Assembly: GCA_030533035.1 (NCBI GenBank)
Contig: JAUNJW010000148.1
Coordinates: 1-5,399, forward strand
Direction: 5' to 3'
Length of the DNA stretch: 5,399 bases
Source: Erysipelotrichaceae bacterium
Lineage (GTDB): Bacteria; Bacillota_I; Bacilli_A; Erysipelotrichales; Erysipelotrichaceae
This document shows positions 1-5,399 of this stretch, one piece after another. Positions within the stretch are counted from its first letter, which is position 1; each line of letters begins with the position of its first letter. Under the pieces are notes generated by a model. It was given only the letters and a program-made list of their open reading frames with translations, had not been told where the DNA came from and made no database searches. The translations under genes were made by a program, and so were the position numbers.

Positions 1-165
1 CCAATCGCTGAGACGGTCAGTTTCCCTGATCTCTAGGATTTCCTTCTGCAGGTGTTTCTGCGGCTGTACCCGGACGGCATTTCTGCCTTCCAGACAGATC
101 CCGGTCCCCAGTGACAATCCCAGGCTCAGGAAAACAAGCGCTTTGAGAACATGAGAAAGACGCAC
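1..165 (-). CDS. Partial membrane-anchored protein (N-terminal 55 residues), candidate sortase
   Basis: A reading frame with a GTG start at 165-163 stays open to the left edge of the window (55 codons, no stop), so only the N-terminus is seen. A GGGAG ribosome binding site lies 7 bases upstream (173-177), inside the end of the adhesin gene, and the two genes overlap by 40 bases in different frames. The product starts MRLSHVLKALVFLSLGLSLG, a basic end followed by a hydrophobic segment at about residues 6-25, which is a signal anchor or signal peptide. A charged helical stretch follows (QKEILEIRETDRLSDW, residues 40-55). There is no lipobox, because Ile precedes Cys24. This topology and the position directly after a CnaB-type wall protein fit a sortase (class B or C), but no catalytic motif lies within the window, so the function is inferred from context. 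GTG is the only plausible start between the in-frame TGA upstream and the hydrophobic segment. Codon use past the overlap resembles that of its neighbours. Confidence 0.62.
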   Translation of the reverse strand, partial: MRLSHVLKALVFLSLGLSLGTGICLEGRNAVRVQPQKHLQKEILEIRETDRLSDW

Positions 166-3100
166 ATCAGCACTCCCGAAACAACGATCAGAACCCGGCC
201 GCCGGGGCCGCCGATTCCGGTTTCAACTGTCTTCTTTTCATTGCTTACCGGCATGCCTGCCCTGATGACCGGCACACAGGGCCTCAGCTCAGCCTGTACG
301 TCAAACCGCGTGCGGTTCAGACGGTAGCCGGACGGCGCTTTCGTTTCAAGCACGTAGTAGCCAGTTTTTTCATACGGCAGAACCAGCGAAGCGCAGCCGT
401 CCTCACCGGTCGTGACCCTGGCGTTTTTTCCGTCTGTGTCCAGTGCCTTTCTGTCATCGAGACTGCGATAAACCTGGAAGACGGCGCCGGCCAGCGGCTT
501 TGCGTCAGCGGCATCTGTCTTGTAAATCTCAAGCCTGATCCTGACTTTGCGGTTGACGGCGTGAATCAGCTGATGGCGTTCAGCGGATCCGTTTGCCTGA
601 AAGCGGATCGGTTCCATCAGGGCATAGCCTTCAGGGGCTTCTGTTTCCTCGAGGATGTATGTCTTCCCGCCGGCAAGATACGGGGAAAGCTCTTCCGGGC
701 CTTTGTCAGAACTGACCCATTCGTGCAGGACATTGCCGGCTTCATCTTTGACGCATAAACGGGCGCCGGCCAGCAGATTTCCCTCACTGTCGGTTTTGGC
801 GGCGCCGGTTTCGACCGGGGCATCGCGCATGACAATGGTGAGCGGTTCCTCTGCCAGCGGATCAATGTCATCTGTTTCAAAATAAAGATCCGCGGCCCGG
901 TGCCAGCCTTCTGTCCATTCGGTTTCCTCCAGCCTGTACATCGTGCCGGCTTTCAGCAGGCCGTCTGCCGCAATGGCTGTTCCTTCCGTCAGCCAGGATG
1001 CGGTCATTTTCTCCCCTTCCTCCGTGATTTCATACAGGGTCAGGGTGACGCCGGGCAGATCCTTTCCGGTTTTTTCGTCCACCTTGCGGATCCGCAGGCG
1101 GATCAGGGAATCGCTCATGTGAATCTGCATGTCCTTTCCGTCATTTCTGACCGTAAACGGAATATCATCGCTGCGGTAGTATCCGTCGGGCGCTTTGAGC
1201 TCCTGCAGGATACATGTATCGGACTGGCTGAGGCCCCTGACAATATGCGGCGTCCCGTCTGAAATCCAGCTGTCTGTGATTTCATTGTCCTGGTTGACAA
1301 CCTGCAGATACGCCCCGCATAACGGTTCCCCGTTTTCATCCGTCTTTTCAACGGTGACAATTTCATCCTTCATGACGATTTCCGTCAGTTCTTCCCCGCT
1401 GCCCGGTGAAAACCGGATTTCCTCACTGCGGACGTAGCCGGCGTCGCTGCCGTCTGCGTCACGCGGCGTCAGGTCCTCCCGGAGTATGTATGTCTGCAGC
1501 GGATCAAGACCTTCAATGACATGCGGATTTTCGGCAGAGATCCACTCATCAATCAGCGTCCCCTCTTCCGTTATGACACTCAGATGCGCCCCGGGCAGTT
1601 CCTCACTGCCGGCAGCTTTCCGTTTGGAGAATGCCGTCAGGACAGGTTTGTTTTCAGCTGTAAACGACAGATTCTCAGTTTCTTCGCCTATGTTCAGTAC
1701 AATGGTCTGATCGTCCAGGCGGACGCCGGCAGGCGCTCTGACTTCCCGCAGCTTATAGCTGCCGTAGGGAAGATCCGTGACCATGGCCGTGCCGTTTTCA
1801 CCGGTTGTGATTTCGGTGATTTTCGCACCGGCGGCAGTGATCACACTGCCGTCATCAGGCGAAAGGATATTCTTTTCCGCGCTCAGCTCGAAAGTGTAAC
1901 CGGAAAGATTATCCCTGCTGACAAGAGAAGTATCCGCGTCTGAAGGCGCAATTGTTTTCTGCAGGCTGAGCGAACCGGAGCGGCGCCGGTTCTCCACTAC
2001 GGCTTCAGCTGTCTGTGCGCCTGAGGCGGCACTGATTTCAACCGTAATTTCCTCAGCGGCCTTTTCATATCCGTAAGGCGCCATGACTTCGCGGATGGTA
2101 TAGATTCCCGCAGGAAGCCGCAGCGGCAGCACGACAGTCCCTTTTTCGCCGCTTTTTTCATGCCAGACGCCGGCCGCAGCAGCTGACGGCACAATGTCGG
2201 CGTTTGTCATGAATGTGTCGTAAACGGACGCCCCGGTTTTCTGGGTGATGAGATTCCCCTCTGAATCAAAAACCTGGAAGGCGGCGGAATGCAGTGTGAT
2301 TCTTTTGCCGCTGCCGGCGTCCTTCTTGATGATCTTCAGGGCATATTCATTCTGCAGGTTGGAAAGCTCATACAGATGCGGCTCCGGCTGTGAACCGTCG
2401 ATGCTCACCCGGAAAGGCTGGCAGAATTCCAGTTCGGGACTCATGGCGCCGGTCTGGATCACCATGTATGTTCCGTAGACAAGATCATGTGACTGTGCCC
2501 TTCCCTTCGCATCGGTGACAAGCACGTCATATTCATCCTCAAACAGCTCATCCGTGTGTTTCAGGGCTTCCTGTGCGGAAGTGTATTTCTGCATCAGTGA
2601 AACCGGCAGGACGGCGAAGACGGCGTCTTTCTCATCCTTCAAAGGCCCCGACGCAATCCGGCTGCTGATGACCTTATGGATGGCGATTTTTCCTCTGATA
2701 ACCGTATCCGTCAGATTTCTGCAATACAGATCTTCACTGTGCTCCAGCTCATCCAGCCTGAATTCCGTGACTGTTTCGTCCTTCATGAAGCCCCTGGGCG
2801 CTTGTGTCTCACGCAGGCTGTAGGTATCCGCGGCATTCAGGCCGCCGATGATATTGGAATCACCGTTTTCGTCCGTGATGAATGTCCCGCACGATGTGTT
2901 CTCTGTCACATTGAACAGTTCATAGCGGGCATTGGCCAGGCTTGTTTCACCGGCTGTCCGGCTGCGCTGTTCCGAATCCGATTTATGGATTTTCAGGCTC
3001 AGGTCACGGACCGTCACCTGCAGCGGAACTGTTTTCGTGTCCGCCTTGCCGCGGATGATCAGGGTCTGTATTTTTGAGCCGTCCCTGGCTTTGAGCACAA

Positions 3101-3878
3101 GCGGCGCGGATTCAAGGACCCCGCCGGTTCCTTCATACTGCAGGCTGAACGAGTGGGTTCCTGCGGTTTTTGAGCAGAAGCGGAGCGTATTGCCATCCTG
3201 CGCAATGCAGTCATCGGCGGCAGTAAGATGCCATGAAGACAGATGCTCATCCGTGAAGATGACAGTATCGCCGGCCCTGACATTCAGCGGCATGGAAAGC
3301 CGGTTTCCTTCCCCGTCGGTAATTTTGGGATCAAGGCCGGTATGATACATCGCAACGGCATCCAGGATCTCCTGTTTTTTCTGATTGACGGAATCCGTGA
3401 TTTCAACGGCCTGCGGGCTCATGAGCAGATTGCCGCCATAGGCACTGTCCCGGTAAACCCTGGTTTCGGCAAAGGCAGGATTGATCGCCTGCCAGATGAG
3501 GATCTGGGTGGCATACCAGTATTCACTGTCTGTTCTGCCCCCGAAGCCGTAACCGAAATACGAGAGTTCAAGAATGGTGTTTTTCAGATCTTCCGGATAG
3601 CCGCTGTAATCGTCCCACGAGGAAGTTTCATAGAGGTCCTCGCCGATGGCCACGGTTTCCTTCGGCTCAATGCAGTAGGCAGCTTCCCCGCTGACCGAGA
3701 AGATGCCTTCATGGATGGCCCAGCCCTGGTTCAGCTGTTCATTCTGCAGGAAATAGGTCATGGAATCCGGTTCGAATATGACCGTTTCCGCCTTGACGGC
3801 GGAAGCGGACGGAATCAGCAGCGCCAGCGCTGCCAGCGGCAGGATCAGCCGCGGATGTTTCTTGTTTTTCTGTTTCAT
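126..3878 (-). CDS. Thioester-domain CnaB/SpaA repeat surface adhesin, 1250 aa
   Basis: This is a large exported wall protein, probably an adhesin or pilin-like stalk. Residues 1-30 are a signal peptide (basic start, hydrophobic 11-23, likely cleavage after ASA27 or VKA30). Residues about 31-180 form a TQXA/thioester domain, with YCIEP (Cys69) and YATQILIW (Gln125), the pair that forms an internal Cys-Gln thioester in streptococcal adhesins such as Cpa and SfbI and can bind host amines covalently. Residues about 190-290 are a beta-rich linker domain. Residues 293-1214 hold about nine CnaB modules with the usual IxKxD start and ExxAPxGY motif. The tail is TVETG (1217-1221), a GIGGPGG linker, a hydrophobic segment 1229-1244 and KR: a sorting-signal layout with a degenerate LPxTG. 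The start has AGGAGG 6 bases upstream. The gene follows the purC terminator closely and overlaps the next gene. Family assignment is firm. The ligand is unknown, and covalent binding and wall anchoring are inferred. Confidence 0.93.
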   Translation of the reverse strand: MKQKNKKHPRLILPLAALALLIPSASAVKAETVIFEPDSMTYFLQNEQLNQGWAIHEGIFSVSGEAAYCIEPKETVAIGEDLYETSSWDDYSGYPEDLKNTILELSYFGYGFGGRTDSEYWYATQILIWQAINPAFAETRVYRDSAYGGNLLMSPQAVEITDSVNQKKQEILDAVAMYHTGLDPKITDGEGNRLSMPLNVRAGDTVIFTDEHLSSWHLTAADDCIAQDGNTLRFCSKTAGTHSFSLQYEGTGGVLESAPLVLKARDGSKIQTLIIRGKADTKTVPLQVTVRDLSLKIHKSDSEQRSRTAGETSLANARYELFNVTENTSCGTFITDENGDSNIIGGLNAADTYSLRETQAPRGFMKDETVTEFRLDELEHSEDLYCRNLTDTVIRGKIAIHKVISSRIASGPLKDEKDAVFAVLPVSLMQKYTSAQEALKHTDELFEDEYDVLVTDAKGRAQSHDLVYGTYMVIQTGAMSPELEFCQPFRVSIDGSQPEPHLYELSNLQNEYALKIIKKDAGSGKRITLHSAAFQVFDSEGNLITQKTGASVYDTFMTNADIVPSAAAAGVWHEKSGEKGTVVLPLRLPAGIYTIREVMAPYGYEKAAEEITVEISAASGAQTAEAVVENRRRSGSLSLQKTIAPSDADTSLVSRDNLSGYTFELSAEKNILSPDDGSVITAAGAKITEITTGENGTAMVTDLPYGSYKLREVRAPAGVRLDDQTIVLNIGEETENLSFTAENKPVLTAFSKRKAAGSEELPGAHLSVITEEGTLIDEWISAENPHVIEGLDPLQTYILREDLTPRDADGSDAGYVRSEEIRFSPGSGEELTEIVMKDEIVTVEKTDENGEPLCGAYLQVVNQDNEITDSWISDGTPHIVRGLSQSDTCILQELKAPDGYYRSDDIPFTVRNDGKDMQIHMSDSLIRLRIRKVDEKTGKDLPGVTLTLYEITEEGEKMTASWLTEGTAIAADGLLKAGTMYRLEETEWTEGWHRAADLYFETDDIDPLAEEPLTIVMRDAPVETGAAKTDSEGNLLAGARLCVKDEAGNVLHEWVSSDKGPEELSPYLAGGKTYILEETEAPEGYALMEPIRFQANGSAERHQLIHAVNRKVRIRLEIYKTDAADAKPLAGAVFQVYRSLDDRKALDTDGKNARVTTGEDGCASLVLPYEKTGYYVLETKAPSGYRLNRTRFDVQAELRPCVPVIRAGMPVSNEKKTVETGIGGPGGRVLIVVSGVLMCVFLMFSKRLFS
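173..177 (-). promoter_or_regulatory. Ribosome binding site of the overlapping GTG-start gene
   Basis: The minus strand reads GGGAG here, 7 bases before the GTG at 165-163. It lies within the coding sequence of the adhesin's membrane tail, so the downstream gene is probably translationally coupled to it. This site supports the choice of GTG as start. Confidence 0.5.
237..3002 (-). repeat. Array of about nine CnaB/SpaA-like protein modules
   Basis: The modules are divergent at DNA level and are seen in the protein. Approximate residue ranges, with candidate isopeptide Lys, Glu and terminal Asn/Asp, are: A 293-393 (K299, E357, N388); B 394-511 (K402, Q475 in place of Glu, N507 or N510); C 512-630 (K518 or K519, E597, N630); D 634-743 (K641, E712, N743); E 744-838 (K752, E801, D838); F 839-923 (K845, E893, D923); G 924-1019 (K932, E984 or E985, D1019); H 1020-1109 (K1028, E1077 or E1078, N1109); I 1111-1214 (K1120, E1178, N1213). 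In this fold a Lys-Asn or Lys-Asp bond promoted by the Glu normally stiffens each module. Boundaries and residue assignments are estimates by eye. Confidence 0.8.
549..1649 (-). repeat. Sub-array of four closely related short CnaB modules (E-H)
   Basis: Residues 744-1110 hold four consecutive modules of about 85-95 residues that resemble one another more than the rest. Each has a strand ending in EWIS, DSWIS, ASWLT or HEWVS, then a turn, then a YIL-E, CILQE, YRLEE or YILEE strand carrying the presumed catalytic Glu. Modules E, F and G end in an IVMKD, IHMSD or IVMRD strand, and H ends in HAVN. This suggests expansion by internal duplication followed by strong divergence; no long exact DNA repeat was noticed. 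Confidence 0.7.
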
Positions 3879-3884
3879 CTTTTT

Positions 3885-3890
3885 CCTCCT
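3885..3890 (-). promoter_or_regulatory. Ribosome binding site of the adhesin gene
   Basis: The minus strand reads AGGAGG, 6 bases before the ATG at 3878-3876. It is a near-perfect anti-16S match that fixes the start, and the encoded protein then begins with a well-formed signal peptide. Confidence 0.85.
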
Positions 3891-3924
3891 GCAGTCTTAT
3901 TGGCTGACGGATGGAAAATTCCGC

Positions 3925-3952
3925 AAAAAAAGCAGCGGATTTTTTCCGCTGC
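3925..3952 (-). terminator. Intrinsic terminator of purC
   Basis: On the minus strand, GCAGCGGA (3952-3945) and TCCGCTGC (3939-3932) form a perfect 8-bp GC-rich stem around a 5-base A loop, directly followed by seven T (3931-3925). It begins 15 bases after the purC stop codon. There is no U tract on the other side, so it acts only for minus-strand transcripts. It separates purC from the adhesin gene, whose start is only 46 bases further on. Confidence 0.92.
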
Positions 3953-3967
3953 CTCAAGATTTGTTTC

Positions 3968-4837
3968 TCAGAGCTCGCTGCCGGTGATCAGCAGGTAAGC
4001 TTCCTTGTACTTTTCAATTGTGCGGGCAATGACGTCCTCAGGCAGGTTGTAATCACTGTCGGGATTGGCCTTGAGCCAGTCGCGGACATACTGCTTGTCG
4101 AAGGACGGCTGGGACTTGCCGGGCTCATAGCCTTCAACCGGCCAGAAGCGGCTGGAATCCGGTGTCAGCATTTCGTCGCCGAGGACGATGTCGCCGTTTT
4201 CATCAACGCCGAACTCGAACTTTGTATCAGCGATGATAATGCCTCTTGTGCGGGCATATTCAGCGCACTTCTTATAGAGGGCGATTGTATAGTCACGGAC
4301 CTTTTCAGCGTATTCCTGACCTCTGCCCGGGAATTCCTTTTCAAGAACCTCGACGGATCTTTCAAAGGAGATGTTTTCATCGTGGTCGCCGATTTCCGCC
4401 TTTGTGCTCGGTGTATAGATCGGCTCGGGGAGCTGCTGGCATTCCAGCAGGCCTTCCGGCAGCTTAATGCCGCAGACTGTGCCGTCCTTTTTGTAGGAAG
4501 CCCAGCCGCTGCCTGTGATGTAGCCGCGGACGATGCATTCCACCGGCACCATGTTCAGCTTTCTGCACAGCATGGAGCGGCCTTCGAATTTTTCATTGCG
4601 GAAGAATTCCGGCATGTCATTGACATCAGTGGAGATCATATGGTTTTTCACAATGTCCTTTGTCAGGTCAAACCAGAACTTTGACAGCTGGGTCAGAACC
4701 TTGCCCTTGTCTGTAACTTTATTCTTCAGGATGACATCAAACGCGCTGATTCTGTCGGTCGCGACCATGATCAGTTCATCGCCGGCATCATAGATTTCAC
4801 GGACCTTGCCTTCTTTGACGGGTGTATATTCCTTCAT
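3968..4837 (-). CDS. purC: SAICAR synthase (phosphoribosylaminoimidazole-succinocarboxamide synthase), 289 aa
   Basis: This cytosolic enzyme of de novo purine synthesis condenses CAIR with aspartate using ATP to give SAICAR. The sequence shows the N-terminal nucleotide-binding GKVREIY (residues 10-16) and the conserved DRISAFDV (28-35). The first family signature is [16 protein letters not shown] (97-112) and the second is [10 protein letters not shown] (201-210). The substrate/metal loop [13 protein letters not shown] spans 220-232. At 289 residues it belongs to the longer, yeast Ade1-like size class rather than the roughly 235-residue bacterial form, and it appears complete. The start chosen is the ATG at 4837-4835, preceded by GGAGG with 8-base spacing. 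The frame stays open further upstream, but that extension runs through the promoter and the preceding terminator. The gene stands alone between two terminators, with its own promoter, away from other pur genes in this window. Confidence 0.97.
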   Translation of the reverse strand: MKEYTPVKEGKVREIYDAGDELIMVATDRISAFDVILKNKVTDKGKVLTQLSKFWFDLTKDIVKNHMISTDVNDMPEFFRNEKFEGRSMLCRKLNMVPVECIVRGYITGSGWASYKKDGTVCGIKLPEGLLECQQLPEPIYTPSTKAEIGDHDENISFERSVEVLEKEFPGRGQEYAEKVRDYTIALYKKCAEYARTRGIIIADTKFEFGVDENGDIVLGDEMLTPDSSRFWPVEGYEPGKSQPSFDKQYVRDWLKANPDSDYNLPEDVIARTIEKYKEAYLLITGSEL

Positions 4838-4845
4838 CTGTTTTT

Positions 4846-4850
4846 CCTCC
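4846..4850 (-). promoter_or_regulatory. Ribosome binding site fixing the purC start
   Basis: The minus strand reads GGAGG, 8 bases before the ATG at 4837. It decides between this start and in-frame ATGs further upstream at 4936 and 4888, which would lie in the terminator or promoter region and add a segment not found in PurC. Confidence 0.85.
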
Positions 4851-4866
4851 GTTTTTAAACAACAAG

Positions 4867-4896
4867 AGTATAGCACCTGTTTCCCCATATGGAAGA
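4867..4896 (-). promoter_or_regulatory. Probable extended -10 promoter of purC
   Basis: The minus strand carries TATACT (4872-4867), preceded by TG one base upstream (TGCTATACT), a good extended -10 element. At 17-bp spacing the -35 position holds CTTCCA, a weak match, as is common with extended -10 promoters. Transcription would start near 4860 and give a leader of about 23 bases before the ATG. That leader is too short for a purine riboswitch, and no PurR box was recognised. The promoter begins directly after the T tract of the flavodoxin terminator. Confidence 0.65.
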
Positions 4897-4898
4897 AG

Positions 4899-4931
4899 AA
4901 AAAAAGGAATCCGCATGATTTGCGGATCCTT
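4899..4931 (-). terminator. Intrinsic terminator of the flavodoxin gene
   Basis: On the minus strand, AAGGATCCGCA (4931-4921) pairs with TGCGGATTCCTT (4915-4904) across a 5-base loop, with one bulged base, and is followed by seven T (4905-4899). It begins 8 bases after the flavodoxin stop codon and ends the transcript before the purC promoter. Confidence 0.88.
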
Positions 4932-4939
4932 CGCATTTC

Positions 4940-5359
4940 CTAGGCCAGTGCTTCGCCGAGTGCGCGGCATTCAGCCAGGGCGGCGTCATCGGGAGCCTCC
5001 ATGCAGATGGCATAAGGCACGGTGTCTGCTCCGGCAGCTTCTGTACGGGCCTGCCAGTCTTCCATCCAGGCGCCGTTTCCCCAGCCCCAGGAGCCGAACA
5101 GGCCGACTTTCTTTCCTGCTAATGAGGATTCGACGGAAGCGAACATCGGTTCAAACTCTGATTCCTCAAGAACCTCGGCGCCCATCGCCGGACAGCCGAA
5201 CGCGATGGCGTCAAAATCATTCACCATGCCGGCGCTGAATTCAGAAGGTCCCATGACGGTGACCTCTGCGCCTTTGGCTTCCATGCCTTCCCTGACTGCC
5301 TGGGCCATTGCCTCGGTGTTGCCGGTGCCGCTCCAGAATACGATTGCTGTTTTGCTCAT
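4940..5359 (-). CDS. Short-chain flavodoxin, 139 aa
   Basis: This is a small soluble FMN electron carrier that can stand in for ferredoxin. The FMN phosphate loop WSGTGNTEAMA (residues 9-19) follows the first beta strand. GCPAMGAEVLEE (55-66) corresponds to the loop next to the flavin isoalloxazine ring. GSWGWGNGAWMEDW (89-102) matches the GSYGWGSGEWMDAW block of Megasphaera elsdenii and clostridial flavodoxins, with Trp93 at the place of the FMN-stacking Trp. Length and motif order match the short-chain class, which lacks the 20-residue insertion of long-chain flavodoxins. The ATG at 5359-5357 has AAAGGA about 9 bases upstream (5369-5374). No promoter is visible in the 40 bases left before the window edge. 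The redox partner cannot be told from the sequence. Confidence 0.95.
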   Translation of the reverse strand: MSKTAIVFWSGTGNTEAMAQAVREGMEAKGAEVTVMGPSEFSAGMVNDFDAIAFGCPAMGAEVLEESEFEPMFASVESSLAGKKVGLFGSWGWGNGAWMEDWQARTEAAGADTVPYAICMEAPDDAALAECRALGEALA

Positions 5360-5399
5360 TTTTTTTCTTCCTTTCAGTTTGTTTTTACGATCAGCCGGT

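Noticed and set aside
900..1262. Plus-strand open frames within the repeat region (for example 120 codons here and 140 codons at 1521-1943)
   Set aside because: They are antisense shadows of the CnaB array, overlap one another, and have no start context or domain.
3243..3998. Long plus-strand open frame (251 codons) across the start of the adhesin gene and the purC terminator
   Set aside because: It is antisense to the well-supported adhesin, runs through the intergenic terminator, has no recognisable domain and reflects the codon bias of the gene on the other strand.
3911..4684. Plus-strand open frame of 257 codons opposite purC
   Set aside because: purC is certain on the minus strand. This frame is its mirror image, starts in the terminator region and resembles no family I know.
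4851..4860. AT-rich near-palindrome GTTTAAAAAC in the purC leader as an operator
   Set aside because: The symmetry is imperfect and short, and it matches no regulator site I recognise, so it could be chance in AT-rich leader DNA.
4838..4936. Possible 33-residue N-terminal extension of PurC from an upstream in-frame ATG
   Set aside because: The stretch covers the flavodoxin terminator, the extended -10 promoter and the ribosome binding site. The encoded residues are low-complexity and not part of PurC, and the ATG at 4837 has an excellent ribosome binding site.
5360..5399. End of an upstream gene or a promoter before the flavodoxin
   Set aside because: Only 40 bases remain. In-frame stops (TGA, TAA) occur, but no coding frame, -10/-35 pair or terminator can be supported.

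Overview
The window looks like chromosomal DNA of a low-to-mid GC Gram-positive bacterium (Bacillota). The grounds are strong AGGAGG-type ribosome binding sites, a clostridial/Megasphaera-type short flavodoxin, a long-form PurC, and a very large exported wall protein built of CnaB/SpaA modules. A gut Erysipelotrichia- or Clostridia-like host would fit, but the taxon is an inference and no marker gene fixes it. All recognisable genes lie on the minus strand, so transcription runs from the right edge to the left edge.

Layout in order of transcription: (1) 5359-4940, a short-chain flavodoxin, closed by a clear intrinsic terminator (4931-4899). (2) 4837-3968, purC (SAICAR synthase of purine synthesis). 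It has its own extended -10 promoter just upstream and its own terminator (3952-3925), so it appears to be a single-gene transcription unit. (3) 3878-126, a 1250-residue surface protein with a signal peptide, an N-terminal thioester (TQXA) domain with Cys69 and Gln125, a beta-rich linker domain, about nine CnaB/SpaA-like modules, and a C-terminal sorting-signal-like tail whose motif reads TVETG instead of LPxTG. (4) 165 to the left edge, a GTG-start reading frame that overlaps the end of gene 3 by 40 bases. It encodes a membrane-anchored N-terminus and runs off the window; by position it is a candidate sortase, but the visible part cannot prove that.

Genes 1 and 2 are housekeeping genes. Genes 3 and 4 look like the start of a surface-display operon: an adhesin predicted to bind a target covalently through its thioester, on a stalk probably stiffened by isopeptide bonds, with an overlapping membrane protein that may attach it to the wall. 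The non-canonical sorting motif, the hidden overlapping gene, the paired cysteines in individual modules, and the lack of room for an ordinary promoter before the adhesin are the points most worth a second look. No RNA gene, insertion sequence, CRISPR array or phage feature was seen.
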